Shown one piece after another: positions 42,945 to 54,865 of a stretch of 64,000 nt of DNA (position 1 is the first letter of the stretch; each line of letters starts with the position of its first letter). This DNA comes from Ichthyophis bannanicus (Eukaryota; Chordata; Amphibia; Gymnophiona; Ichthyophiidae): the NCBI GenBank assembly GCA_033557465.1, contig CM066031.1:1072022444-1072086443 (forward strand). Direction: 5' to 3'. A program made the translations under genes and the position numbers. The notes beneath the pieces were generated by a model. It was not told the DNA's origin. It saw only the letters and a program-made list of their open reading frames with translations, and did not search any database.

Positions 42945-43124
42945 ATACGTAGCCATCTATAGGTTTTGTATATCTGTCTGCTGGTAGTTTATACCACTCT
43001 TCAACTACGGCTTGTTCCAGCTCATGAATGCTTACAGGATTCCTTCTACCAATGGAAGATTTCAGCTCTTTCCAAAGGTTCTCGATTGTATTGAGATCAG
43101 GACTAATTGCTGTCTAGTTTGTTC
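42945..43124 (-). pseudogene. Tc1-like transposase, C-terminal block
   Basis: Reads SPDLNTIENLWKELK, with the glutamate of the DD34E triad, followed by VSIHELEQAVVEEWYKLP and a stop at 42945. It lies downstream of the CR1-C insertion. This is the cleanest part of the transposase. Confidence 0.85.
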
Positions 43125-45790
43125 ATAGTAACATAGTATATGACGACAGATAAAGACCAGTATGGTCCGTCTAGTCTGCCCAGCAAGGCAGAAAGAGTAG
43201 GTGTACCTGCCGTTCCATGCAGGTCACCTCTCCCCATGCCTTTCTTTAGGGGTGTACCCACCGCTCCCTGTAGGTCACCCTTATTTGTTTAGCTATAAGA
43301 GATAGTTATGCTTATTTTGATTTTAACCTGTTGCTAAAAAGGGATCCACTGTGTCTGTCCCATGCTTGCCCCCACCACTTCCATAGGGAGAGCATTCCAA
43401 GCATCCACCACCCTTTCAGTGAAAAAGTATTTCCTGACATTGCCTTTCAGTTTACCCCCTTGCAGCTTCATGTTATGCCCTCTAGTTTTACAGCTTCCCC
43501 GTCTTTGGAAGAGATTTGATTCTCCATTAATACTCTTTAAGTATTTAAAGGTCTGAATCATATCTCCCCTGTCCCCCCTCTCCTCCAAAGGCTACATATT
43601 TAGGTCTTCAAGTTTCTTCTCATAGGTCTTATGACGCAGGCTCCAAATCATTTTGGTCGCCTTCCTCTGAACCACTTCCAGCCTTTTTATATCCATTGCA
43701 AGATATGGTCTCCAAAACTGAACACAATATTCCAAGTGAGGCCTCACCAGTGGTTTGTTCAGTGGCATTAGTAACTCTTCCTTTCTGCTGGTAATTCCTC
43801 TCTTTATGCAACCCAGCATCCTTCTGGCTTTTGCCACCGCCTTGTCACACTGTTTCGCCACTTTGAGATCATCAGAAACAATCACTACTAGGTCATTCTC
43901 CTGGTCTGTGCACACCAATCTCTCACCCCCTATCGCATACAATTTCCTTGGATTTCTGCTTCCCAAGTGCATGACACTGCACTTCTTCACAATGGTCTAA
44001 TGTTTGGTAGTTAAGATTTTTTCTTCCAGCTTTTGTAGATCTTTCCTCATGTTATCCGCTCCCTCAGGGGAGTCTACTCTGATGGAAAATTTTGGTCTCC
44101 TCTGCAAAAAGGCAGACTTTTTCATTCAGCCCTTCAGCAATATCACTCTCGAATATATTGAATAGTACCAGTCCAAGGACTGAACCCTGGGGCACACCAC
44201 TAATCACCTTTCTTTCATCCGTGTGAGTTTCGTTCACTGTCGCCTTCTGTCGTCTGTCAGTCAACCAATTTCTGATCCAGTTCACAACCTTGGGACCCAT
44301 CCCAAAGCTGTTGAGTTTATTGATAATCCTCTTATGTGGAACAGTATGAAAGGCTTTGCTGAAATCCAGGTACATGATATCCATCGCATGTCCTTGATCT
44401 AGTTCTCTGGTCACCCAGTCAAAGAACTCAATTAGATTTGTTTGGCAAGATCGTCCTTTGGTAAAACCATGTTGCCTAGTATCATGCAACCTGTTGGTTT
44501 CGAGGAAGTCTAATATGCGCTCTTTCAGGAGCACCTCCATTACTTTTCCTGCCATCGAGTTAAGGCTTACTGGCCTGTAGTTTGACACTTCTTCCCTAAT
44601 ACCACTTTTGTGGAGAGGTACAACTTCAGCCCTTCTAATGTCCTGTGGAACTTCTCCTGTTTCCAAGGATCTATTAAAAACATCCTTTAAAGGCCCTGCA
44701 AGAACCTCTCTGAGCTCTTTCAGTATTCTGGGATGTATCCCATCTGGTCCCATGACCTTGTCCACTTTCAGTTTTGCAAGCTGTTCTATCACATCATCTT
44801 TTGTGAATGGTGTAATATCTACTCCATTCCCATCTGTATATTTGTCAATCAGAGGTGGTCCTTCTCCAGGATTTTCTCTAGTGAAAACAGAGCAGAAGTA
44901 TTTGTTTAGCATTTTCGCTTTTTCAATGTCACTTTCCATGAATCCGTTCCTAGCACTTTTGAGGCCTGCACTTCCACCTCTGATTTTCCTCCTCTCATGA
45001 ATATACCTGAAAAAGGTTTTGTCACCACACTTCACATCTTTAGTCGTCTTTTCTTCTGCCTTTGATTTTGCTATCCTTTTTTCTCTTTTTGTCTCTTTTA
45101 GTTTGATCCTGTATTCTTTTCTGTGTTCCTCTGTTTGCGTGCTTCTGAATTTTGTGAAAGCTGTGTTTTTTGCCTTTATTTGTGCAGCCCCTTATTTGGC
45201 GAACCAAATAGGTTTCCTTTTCCTCTTGTTTTTGTTTACTTTCCTTTGGTTTAGCCCATTGAAATTCCACTTCCCTTATCCCCTCCCATCCTACCAACTC
45301 CTCTTTCAGGTACTTGGCCATTTTACTGAAGTCAACGTTTTTGAAGTCTAGGACTTTAAGCTTGCTGTGATTGGATTCCACCTTGGCTTTTATCTCAAAC
45401 CACATCATGTGATGATTGCTGCTGCTCACATGGGCACCCACCTGGATATTTGACACACTATCTCCATTGGTGAGCACTAAATCTAGCACGGAGTTCTCCT
45501 TGGTCGGTTCCATCATCATCTGTTTAAGTAATGCATCTTGGAAGGCATCCACAATTTTTTTACTACTTTCCAGATTTGCAGAAGGAACATGCCAATCCAC
45601 ATTGGGTAGATTAAAGTCACCCAATCTGATCACTTCCCCCTTCATGGCTATATTTGCAATATCAACAATAAATTCACTGTCTATTTCTTTGGTTTGAGTT
45701 AGAGGCCTGTAGACCACACCAATATGGATGATGGTGCCATCTCATTTTTCCAACAAAATCCAGAGCGCTTCTTCTTTTCCCTTGCATTTC
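43125..45790 (-). mobile_element. CR1-C LINE, 5'-truncated
   Basis: Minus strand CR1 of a third family. The 3' end near 43127 reads CATACTGGTCTTTATCTGTC then ATACTATGTTACTATG. It starts within the endonuclease region (EEALWILLEK near 45780) and interrupts the Tc1 transposase. Confidence 0.88.
43334..45717 (-). pseudogene. CR1-C ORF2, partial endonuclease and RT
   Basis: Pieces in order: endonuclease end (45717-45040: VVYRPLTQTKEID, LGDFNLPNVDWHVP), RT first part (45035-44064: [56 protein letters not shown]) and C-terminal pieces (43990-43592 and 43588-43334). The catalytic FADD box reads FAEE here, so the enzyme would be inactive. The endonuclease catalytic start is missing through truncation. 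Confidence 0.9.
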
Positions 45791-46045
45791 AACAGCTTTA
45801 ATATTGGTTTTCAACCATACGTTTGTACTTTTAGAGGTATGTTTTGGGTCATTGTCCTGCTGGAGGACCCATGACCTTCGACCCAGACCTAACTTTCTGA
45901 CACTAGGTATAACATTGCACTTCGAAATATCTTGGAAGTCCTTTGACTTCATGATTCCTTTTAAAATGATCCAGGCCTCTAGTTCCTGGGGTAGCAAAAC
46001 ATTATACATCCTCCGCCATATTTAACTGTGGGAAGGGTGTTTTTT
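45791..46045 (-). pseudogene. Tc1-like transposase, middle block
   Basis: Shows VLQQDNDPKHTSKSTNVWLK, which holds the second catalytic aspartate, and ends at KAVEMQ where the CR1-C begins. The preceding TVKYGGG region near 46010-46045 has a stop and a frame break. Confidence 0.85.
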
Positions 46046-46365
46046 TCTTATAAGCTTAATTTATTTGCCTGTAAAGTATCACTGGTCTGAAGTCCAACAC
46101 AAAAGCAGAATGGACACTCGCAGAAGCTCAAAGCATAAATAACAAATTAATTCAGGGGTACACTAATGATCGCAGCATAGTTTAAAACACAGTGGCGTGT
46201 ATGTTGATAGTTTCTTTAGAAGCTCATTCTGTAGGTTGAAGACTAGTAGCAGCATTACAATATTGGTGCCAATTATGCCATAGGAAGGCAGGTGCTGAAA
46301 CACGGCCATATCAGGTTTTGGCTGTATTGTACCCCTGAATAAAGTAGTTATTTAATATCTACCTG
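46046..46365. repeat. Unclassified insertion in the Tc1 transposase
   Basis: About 320 bp not matching Tc1. One end, read on the minus strand, is TTATTCAGGGGTACAATACA followed by a GCCGTGTTTCAGCACC motif, which resembles non-coding ends of some Penelope-like elements. No coding sequence. No clear target duplication was found. Confidence 0.4.
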
Positions 46366-46872
46366 ACTCTTCACTCCTGTTCTAATGTATTGCTGGTCTG
46401 CATTGCCAAAGAGCTCAAGTTTGGTTTCATCTATCCACAAAACATTTTCCCAGAAGGATTGTGGTCTCTCAGGGTGGGTTTGGGCAAAGCTCAAGCGTGC
46501 CTTTTTATGTCTGGTTTGAGCAGTGGAGTCATCCTTGACCTTCGACCATAAAATCCATCTTTGTTTAGTGCATGGTGTATGGTGCTGGTTGAAACCACCG
46601 CTCCAGATCATCCTTAAGCTGTTTGGATGTTGTATGTGGTATTTTTTCAACAGTTAGCACTAACCTTCAAAGACTTCTTGGATTAATTTTCCTCTTCCCA
46701 CCACATCTGGGAAGTACATGACAGTTCTATGAGCAGAACATTTCCAAACATTGCGAACTATAGATACAGGAATCTGAAGGTCTTTGGAGATGGCCTTGTT
46801 CCCCTTTGAAGTTTGATGTTTGGTGATGATAGGTTTTCTTACAGTCTCAGGTAGCTCTCTTATCTTCACCAT
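46366..46872 (-). pseudogene. Tc1-like transposase, N-terminal block
   Basis: Two pieces: an N-terminal helix-turn-helix region that binds the inverted repeats (46872-46660, NKAISKDLQIPVSIVRNV), and the start of the DDE domain (46650-46366, with RPQSFWENVLWIDETKLELFG and the first catalytic aspartate). Frame break near 46655. Confidence 0.85.
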
Positions 46873-47061
46873 TATGAAATGGAACAGAGAGTGAATGTGA
46901 CCATTTTAAATATCAGAGCCATCATTCATTGGTTGATTCAAGTCATGTGAGTACTGATAATTGATCATAGGTGCATCTAATTTTACTGCAGTGGGAATGT
47001 GGTTATTCTGTTCAAATGGATTTAAATTGTTTATAAGAGTGCCAATAATCATGTCCTATCA

Positions 47062-48432
47062 ATAATCAAAAAAGACTACCTCAATCCCCACTTATATATT
47101 TTTCAAACTAAGAGGATATAAATTCAATCTTAATAAATATCTTACTTCTAGACCAAAACTTTTTTGTTGGATCATTTGCCCTGAGAGAGTACTCCCTCTT
47201 GTAGCAAACCCTCCTTTTTTTTCTTTTATAGAGGGAAAATCCCTCTGCAACACACCAAGAGACAACATAAGCCTCCCCCCGGAAGTACTTATCTAGAGCA
47301 GCAACAGAGAGTCCTTGCATCCAGCGCTGTCTGCCAAATTTTGTGCTTGATAGGCAATGGCTGTGACGAATTTCAAGACACAAGCCAAATCCAGCCTATT
47401 AAAGCAGTAATTCTAATTTCCATAATGCTGTAATAACACAGGACTCAGTCAGACCTACCTGGTCTGTTATTGCACTACACAATGCTGTGTTTCAGGCCGC
47501 CGAAACTCCCGGCCCTTCCTCATGCGTACTGCGTATACCATCAGTGTATATGTGTGAATTTCATTGGTCCAAGCTTTTTATAGGGTCATGCTTGAAAATC
47601 ATGACGTCTTATTATTCAGATGTTGGCTATTCAGTAAGAAACCACATGTTGTTCTAATCAAATCAAACTCCACCAGTCCAATGCGAAATTTAAACCTCCT
47701 GGGAAAACAGATCCTAATCGATATATCCATGCTTGTTCAAGATATTGTAAACAAGAAAGTTGATCTCCTCCTCTATCATTTTCAGGTTCACAGTTCAAAA
47801 TACACCATTGTAAATCAGTGAACGTATGATTATTCATTTGATAATGAGAAACCACCGGAGCTGAAAGTACATTAGAATTGATCCTAGAACGATGTTCTTG
47901 TAGGCGTTTCTTCATGGATCGAGATGTTCTACCAATATAATTTTTTGGACATAGACATGTTAAAACATAAACTACAAATGTCAAGCTGCAGGTGGTGTGA
48001 TGTCGACTAAAAGACCTTATTTTTGTAACTGGATCTATCCAAGTGGTTCCTTCAATAGCTGTTGTTAAACAGAAATCGCATAAGTTACATTTAAAATGAC
48101 CACGTTCTGAGTTAACCTCATTACATTTAGTGTTATGTATAATGAAATCTACTAAATTCCGACCATGTTGATAAGTCATTAAGGGTTTCTGAAAACATGA
48201 ATGTAATGCCAAAATATGTGAATGCTTTTTCAGAATACCCATGATCGCTGACAAATTCGGCATGTAGGGTAATGTCCCTACATAACTCAGTAAGTCTCTT
48301 GATCTAATTGATGTTTTCTGTCCACTATCCTGCCACCATTCAAGGATGATTATATTTTGCCCTCCTATAAGCTTTTTAAATTATAGCACGGGGATAATAA
48401 CCTCTTTCTAATAATCTTAAAAGCATAATTAT
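47062..48432 (-). mobile_element. Penelope-like element (PLE2), endonuclease half and 3' UTR
   Basis: Minus strand. Coding part from about 48432 (LLERGYYPRA, the RT end) through linker and endonuclease to the stop at 47658, then a 3' UTR of about 590 bp containing GAGGAAGGGCCGGGAG, similar in style to the GAGGAAGCCGCGAGG motif of PLE1. The RT half lies next to it in the opposite direction. Confidence 0.85.
47658..48263 (-). pseudogene. PLE2 GIY-YIG endonuclease domain
   Basis: 201 codons open. A linker with cysteines (CNLCDFC near residues 59-65), then VVYVLTC (97-103) and NYIGRT (108-113) of the GIY-YIG core, LQEHRSR, and the end GGLNFALDW. It belongs to the same superfamily as PLE1 but to a different family, as the two differ at most positions. 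It has an open end but is separated from the RT by a stop-containing region and an inversion. Confidence 0.88.
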
Positions 48433-48454
48433 TTTTTGTTTAATGAAACTTACT

Positions 48455-48990
48455 TATAAATAAATGGAGTGGCCATGAGAGCTACATCACCTCCTTCGGT
48501 GACTACTTTATATATGGCCAATTTTGAGGATTCTTATATTTATGGTTCTGAATGGTATTCTTATATTAGGATGTGGTCTAGATTTTTAGACAACATTTTT
48601 TTCTTGTGGGCAGGTACGGAAGAACAGTTAAAAAAATTTTTTTGTCTGGATAAATTCTCTTTGTTCGAATTTACAATTCGTTCTCAAATATCATTTGAAA
48701 TCAATAGAGTTTTTGGATCTCCTTATTTACAAGCAAGCTTCAACTCTTCAATTTACATTATCTAGAAAACCAGTTCAAAGGAACACTTTGTTACATTACA
48801 AGAGTTATCATCCAGGCACACTGCAGAGAGGTCTTCCAGTGGGGCAATTTATTCAGTTAAGACGAATATGTTCCTCAGATACTCGGTTTCATAAACATGC
48901 TTCTGAATTATCACAAAGATTATTAGAAAGAGGTTATCCCCGTACGATGTGGCATGTATCTCCGCTCTCAGGCCCCTCCCTAGATGTGTG
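48455..48990 (+). pseudogene. PLE2 RT fragment, inverted
   Basis: Plus strand, two pieces: 48469-48765 with MRATSPPSVTTLYMANFED and FLDNIFFLWAGTEEQL, where the YxDD box reads FLDN, and 48695-48991 with FLDLLIYKQ and QRLLERGYPRTMW. The end overlaps in content with the start of the minus-strand half (LLERGYYPRA), so the two halves come from adjoining parts of one element type. Confidence 0.82.
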
Positions 48991-49564
48991 ACTATGAGGT
49001 CCTGTGAACTGGTGATCACTGAAAAGCTCTGATGGATCTCCCTTTGCAGGGTCATGAAATGCAGAAGGACCTCCGGGTTCGCCAAGGCTCAAGGGACCTC
49101 ATGGTGTCACAACTTGCCCAGCATGGAGGCAGGCTGAATAGGATGGATGGCCAGTTGTTTGTTTCATTGGTGTTTATCAGTCTGTCGCTCTGCTTCCTCC
49201 CCCTTCCCTCATATCTCTCTACCTTCCTACATCTCTCTCTCTTTACTTCCTGCTCTATTCCTCCTCCCCACCCTCTACCCACTGCCCCTCCCAATCCCCC
49301 ACCCTTCTCCCAACCTCCTTTTCCTCAGTCTCAAGGTCAGTGACTTCTTCCATCATTGTCCATAGCTTATTGCCCCTTGTTATAGGGAGGTGCTACTGGT
49401 CTTCCTTTCCCTGCTTTTTGACAGGGGTGAAGTTCAAATCTGTTGAGCCCTCCTCCTTTCTTCCCTCTTCAGATGTGGCTATCGGCCATGCCAAGGAGTT
49501 GCTGCTGGTGGCCTCTGCCTCAGTGGTGGTGGAGATATCTTCCCCATGTGCCATTGCTGCAGTT
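48991..49564. other. Unclassified sequence with pyrimidine tract
   Basis: No recognisable gene. About 49190-49335 is almost purely C and T on the plus strand (long CTCTCT and CCCC runs). Open frames across it reflect the base bias. Confidence 0.45.
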
Positions 49565-50422
49565 GCAGACATAAGAACAAGAAATTCCATACTTGGTCGG
49601 ACCAAGGTCCATCAAGCCCAGTATCCTGCTTCCAACAGTGGCCAATCCAAGTCACAAGTACCTGGCAAGTTCCCAAAAAGGCACACAAGTTCCACAATGC
49701 TTCTTCCTGGGCAAGTAGTGGATTTCCTGGGTCCTTTTTAATAATGATTTGTGGACCTTCCTTCCAGGAACTTGTTCAAACATTTTTTAAACCAAGCTAC
49801 ACTAACAGCTTTTACTCCATCCTCTGTTAACGAATTCCAGAGTTTGATTACGCGTCAAGTGAAAAAATATTTTTTTCTTACTAGTCTTAAATGGGTTACA
49901 CTGTAGCTTGATTGCATGTCCTCTAGTCTTTCTACTTTTTGATGGCGTAAACAACTGATCTATGTTTACCCATTCCATTCCATTCATTAATTTATAGACG
50001 TTTATCATATCTCCCCTCAACCATCTCTTTTTCAGGTTGAAAAGCTCTTTCCTCATAGGGGTATCCTTCCATCCCCTTTAACATTTTGGTGGCTCTTCTC
50101 GGTACCTTTTCTAATTCCGCTGTATCCTTTTTAAATCCAGGCTGATAACTCAGCTCTTCGCTGTCGCCTTTGGATCCTGACTCACCTGATTTCCTTTGTA
50201 TTTCCTTACAATTCCCCCTAGATGTATCCCATGTCTACAGTTATTGTGTTGTAAGCTCTGAGCAGGGACCATCTTTTACATGTTTGTGCAGTGCTGCGTA
50301 TGTCTTGTAGTGCTATACAAATGTTCAATAGTAGTAGTAGTAAGATATATCAATCAGAATTGTACACAATATTCAAGGTGCGGTTGCATCATGGAACGAT
50401 ACAGAAGCATTATACTAGCCTT
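49565..50422 (-). mobile_element. CR1-a fragment, 3' part, with an insertion
   Basis: Minus strand: 3' end near 49567 (GGACCTTGGTCCGACCAAG, then TTCTTGTTCTTATG), RT C-terminal region at 49802-50135 (LFNLKKRWLRGDMINVYKLM) and an upstream piece at 50345-50422 ([18 protein letters not shown]). The gap 50145-50343 is a different repeat. Degraded. Confidence 0.8.
50145..50343 (+). repeat. LINE/SINE 3' end with (GTA)n tail
   Basis: Contains TGTAAGCTCTGAGCAGGGAC and GCTGCGTATGTCTTGTAGTG, ending in AGTAGTAGTAGTAA. This motif order is common in L2-type 3' ends of sauropsids and amphibians. It splits CR1-a. Confidence 0.6.
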
Positions 50423-50928
50423 GGGAGTATATTTACTTAAGGGTGTTAAGGCAGCCAGTGTGCCGTTAACACCCATTATTGGCACCCTTGTGCCCTTAAA
50501 GCAGCAAAAAAAAAATGCTGTAATAGGTGTTAAAAGCTCCAGCAGCATAAAGGGTGCAGGAGGCAGAGAGCGGGCGATAATGGAACGGAGAGAGGGCATT
50601 AACAACGGGTGTTCCCTTAACTCCTTTTGCGCTAAAGTGTGTTAAAGCCCTTTAACGCTGGGAACCCTAATGCAAATTAAAACCGCATGGAAAGGGTGTA
50701 TTTTGAGGAGAGAGAGAGCCTATTTTAATTTCTGCAATGTGATGCACAGACTGGGGAGCCCAAGATAGTGATAGTAGTGCTCCATTAGCAGCAACAGATT
50801 AGTGCCAAAGTATAAAAGGGCAGTATGTTGATGGTGCAAATGGGGCAAAGGAGGTGGCACGTGGGTCATGCAGTGGAGGTTGCTGCTGCACAGGGCAGAC
50901 CAGGCAGCTACCCAGGTGGCACATAAGA
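50423..50928. other. Unclassified, GTTAAC-rich
   Basis: From 50440 to 50660 words such as GTTAACACC, TTAACGC and GTTAAAGC recur, like 1655-1935 and 60090-60255. An A run lies at 50510-50518. No gene supported. Confidence 0.4.
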
Positions 50929-51371
50929 ACATAAGACCATAAAATATGCCATACTGTATCAGACCAGGGTCCATCCATGCCCAGTATCCTGTGTCCAACA
51001 GTGGCCAATGTAAGACATAAGTATCTAGCAGTTTCCCCAAAAGACACACAGGATCCACAATGCTAGTATTGGGGCAAGCAGTGGATATCCCGGGTCCTCT
51101 TTAATAATGGCTTATGGACCTTTCCCCAGGAACCTGTCATACCCTTTTTTTAAATTCAGGTACATTAACAGCTTTTACTACATCCACTGGAAATGAATTC
51201 CAGAGTTTGATAACACATTGACTGAAAAAATATTTTCTCTTAGTAGTCTTAAATGGGTTACACTGTAGCCTCATTGCATGTCCCCCTAGTCTTTCCAGAT
51301 TTTGATGGTGTAAACAATCGATCTGTTTTCGCCTTCTACTCCAGTCATTAATTTATAGACTTTTATCACAG
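50929..51371 (-). mobile_element. CR1-a fragment, left part (split by CR1-b)
   Basis: Minus strand CR1 3' end (TTCTTATG type near 50929, GGACCCTGGTCTGATACAG) up to IKVYKLM at about 51345-51371. The missing upstream part ([12 protein letters not shown]) is at 56248-56345, on the other side of the CR1-b insertion. Confidence 0.85.
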
Positions 51372-52658
51372 AAACATAGAAAAATGATGACAGAAAAAGA
51401 CCACATGGCCTATCTAGTCTGTCCTTCCATATCAACCACTACAACAGTCCCCTTTTTTTCTTTAGAGATCCTCTGTGCTTCTACCATTTTTCTTTGAATT
51501 CAGATACTGTCCTCATCTCTACCACCTCCACTGGGAGACTATTCCACGGATCCACCACTCTTTCTGTAAAGAAATATTTCCACATATCACTCCTGAATCT
51601 ATCCCCTTTCACCTTCAGCCCATGTCCCATGTCCCCTCGTAGCAGAGCTTGCTTTCAATCGAAAGAGGCTCTCCTCCTGTGCATTTTTACCACGGAGGTA
51701 TTTAAACATCTCAATCATATCACCTCTATCCCGCTTTTCCTCTAAGGTGTACAGCCTGTTTATATCTTTTTGAAGATGCGGTCTCCAGAATTGCACACTA
51801 TACTCCAAATGAGGTCGCACCAAAGACTTATACAGAAGCACTATCGCCTCCTTTCTTCTGCTGGCCATTCCTCTTCCTATGCACCCAAGCATCCTTCCAG
51901 ATTTTGTTGTCACCTTTTCTACCTATTTTGCTACTTTAAGATCATCAGACACAACCACGCCTAGGTCCCGCTCTTCTTTAGTGGACAAAAGTACTTCACC
52001 CCCTATACTATATTGCTCCCTTGGATTGCTGCAGCCCAAATGCATGACTTTGAATTTTTTAACATTAAATCTCAGCTGCCAAATTCTAGACCATTCTTCA
52101 AGCTTAGCTAGATCCCTCTCATGTTATCTACACCTTCCTGGGTGTCTAGATTTTGGTATTATCTGCAAACAGGCAAACCTTACCCAACAGCCCTTCCACT
52201 ATATCACTAACAAAGATGTTAAAAAGAATCGTACCAAGGACAGATCCCTGTAGCACACCACTGGTAACCTCCTTCTCTTCAGAGTGAGCTCCATTTACCT
52301 GTATCCTTTGTCGCCTCCCACTCAACCAATTCCTAACCCAAGCAGTAACTTTAGGGTCTATCCCTAGCGTGCTCAGTTTGTTTATAAGTCACCTATGTGG
52401 AACGATGTAAAAGGCTTTACTGAAATCTAAATACACCACATCTAGGGCTCTCCCTCTGTCCAATTCCCTGGTCACCCAGTAAAAGAAATCAATTCATCTG
52501 CCTCTAGTGAATCCATGTTGCCTCGGATCCTGTAATCCGCTGGACTCCAGAAACCTCACCATTTTCTCTTTCAGCAGTGTTTCCAATAATTTACTCACCA
52601 CCGAGATTAAACTAACCGGCCTGTAGTTTTCAACTACATCCTTACTTCTGCTTTTGTG

Positions 52659-53440
52659 CCTCACTCCATTCCTCTAACTTTCTTACCAATCTAGAGTGTA
52701 ATGAATAAACTGAATTGTAAAGAAATGTTTTTTGTCTGAAGTTTTGCCTTTAGGGGAAATCCCCTCTTGAAGTGTAACTTCCCTTTAAATCAAATCATGG
52801 TTCAACCCGTAGAACCAGTAACTGTGAGATAATGCACACCTTTTAGTGCCTCTACACAATTTAAATATCAAAACTCATGAAGTATCACTCAAACCGAGCT
52901 CCTGGCATATCAATCGAATATTAGAGTTCAAAAAACTTTTTAATACTCATCTGATCAATACCAGAGCTCATTTGTGAATGGGAAAATTCATTTTGTTCTC
53001 CCAAATGTCCGCAGTCAGATCCGAACACAGTACTGCATTTAGGACCAAACAATTTCTTTCAGGTCCTGTATCAACGCTCTCTACTGCTGTGAAATAGAAA
53101 TGGCTCCCACCAACTTTCGAGAATCACTCACAACTCAGTAGAATCTTTGTAACCACCTGATACATAAGCTAGTGATTAAAAAGAACCATTTACCAATCAG
53201 ATGTAGCTACGTCACAATAAACTAGCCCAATCTAATTCATGATTTAAACCCCTTGGCTCTAATGATGACAACCTAAAGATCCACGACTGCTCCAGAAATT
53301 GGAGCCGTTGTTCCCTATCACCACCTTGCGGATTTTCATGAACATGATCTAAAATCCTCCAATAAAAATAAGTAAACAAATGTTGATGTTAGAACATTAT
53401 TTCGGACCCTGGGTGCATGTTATTGTAAATGTCGTTGTAT
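52659..53440 (-). mobile_element. Penelope-like element, 3' fragment (PLE3)
   Basis: Minus strand. Near 53340-53215 the strand encodes GGDREQRLQFLEQSWIFRL and EPRGLNHELDWASLL then a stop, the end of a Penelope GIY-YIG endonuclease. The remaining 540 bp is 3' UTR. It sits between two adjoining parts of the CR1-b RT, so its edges are fixed within a few bases. No long open frame marks it. Confidence 0.75.
53205..53375 (-). pseudogene. PLE3 endonuclease C-terminal end
   Basis: About 50 codons in one frame including HVHENPQGGDREQ and LEQSWIFRL, ending GLNHELDW plus six residues. The core GIY and YIG motifs are missing. It closely parallels the PLE2 segment GGDQLSCLQYLEQAWIYRL. Confidence 0.75.
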
Positions 53441-54865
53441 CACTCGCATATCTCTCCAGTCCTCTGGCACCACTCCTGACTCCAAAGAGACATTGAAAAG
53501 GTCAGACAGAGGAACCGCTAGAATGTCCCCAAGTTCCCTCAGTATTCTTGGATGTATCCCATCTGGACCCATGGCTTTGTCTACTTTAAGTTTAGCTAGT
53601 TTCTCACGAACACAGTCTTCTGAAAATTGTTCAAGATGCCCCTTGCTTCTGTTCCTGTTTGTGGGTGTTTTCTGAGATCCTGCTCCTGGTTCTTCATCTG
53701 TGAACACAGAATAGAAATATTTGTTAAGCAATTCCAATTTATCCTCATCAGCTTCTACATATTCCTCCCCTCACCCTTCAGTCTGACAATACCACTTTTG
53801 CACTTCCTCTTCTCACTAACATATCTGAAAAATGTCTTATCCCCCCATTTTATTGCATTTGCTATTTATTCCTCTTTTTGAATCTTTGCTTTCATGACTA
53901 ATTTGCTGTTTTCTCTAAGATGTCTGTCTTCCTCTCTCTGTGATCTCTTGCATTTCATGAAGGCCTCCCTCTTCACTTTTTCAGCTACTTCTTTTGAAAA
54001 CCATAGCAGTCTCCTTTTTCCTTTTACCTTTATTTACCATTTACCATTTTAACAAAAAGGTTGGTTGCCCTTAAAATATCCCCTTTCAGCGTTGCCCACT
54101 GTTTTTCTACATCCTCCAGCTGTTCACACCCTGCTAATGACTCCCTGAGGTATTGACCCATCTTGGCAAAGTTAGTTTTCCTAAAGTCTAAGACCCTCGC
54201 TTTCACTCACCTTTGGTAAGCACCATGTCCAGTATGGCCCCTTCACGTGTGGGTTCTGTTACCTGTTGCCTGAATAGTTCTTCCTGTAGAGAATACAGGA
54301 TCTCCTTACTTCTAGATGATACTGCAATAGGAATGTGCCAATCAACATCTGGCATATCGAAATCCCCTATCAGTAGCACTTCCCATTTCCTAGCAAGACT
54401 GCGTGTGTCTTCAATTAACTCTCCTTCCACCTCTTCCTCCTGTGAGGGAGGCCTGCATATCATGCCAATGCAAATCGATTTCTTTTTCCCTCTTTCTAGT
54501 TTAACCCACAATGCCTCCTCTCTCCCTTTTAAGCTCTGTAGTTCCAAAGCTTTAATTTTATTTTTTACATACAGTATAGTGCCACTCCTCCTCCCCTTCT
54601 TCCTACCCTGTCCTTTTTGAATAAAGTATAGCCTGGTATAGTTACAGCCCAGTCATGGCTTTCTGTAAACCATGTTTCTGTAACTGCCACTAAATCCAAG
54701 TCAGCCTCTTCAATTAAAGCTTCAACATCTGGGATCTTATTTCCCATGATATGGGCATTTATACAGTACATACTGCTTTCCTTATGTTGCCCCCTTTACC
54801 CATTTCCATAAAGGTATTTAATTTTTCACTTATCTTGGGGCTTTCTTCACCCATCCCCAATGAAT

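Larger units (their letters stand above)
42691..47058 (-). mobile_element. Tc1-like transposon, split by two insertions
   Basis: Minus-strand transposase in three blocks between imperfect terminal repeats: AGTTGTGGTCAACATTATTGG near 42691 and, inverted, GACATGATTATTGGCACTC near 47040-47058. Insertions: CR1-C (43125-45790) and an unclassified block (46046-46365). Without them the element is about 1.4 kb, normal for Tc1. Confidence 0.8.
51599..54771 (-). pseudogene. CR1-b ORF2, fragments around PLE3
   Basis: Endonuclease pieces 54771-54565 (VTETWFTESHDW, PGYTLFKKDR) and 54547-54203 (GDFDMPDVDWH). RT start 53737-53441 (DKAMGPDGIHPRILREL, VPEDWR). After the Penelope insert: NYRPVSLISVVSKLLE near 52600, GFTRGR near 52500, FADN in place of FADD near 52155, and RPHLEYSVQFWRPH at 51780-51830. 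Frame breaks are numerous and the catalytic box is mutated. Confidence 0.88.

Noticed and set aside
47062..48990. Two independent Penelope insertions in opposite directions
   Set aside because: Possible, but the halves are complementary parts with a small overlap at the same protein position, so one inverted insertion is simpler.
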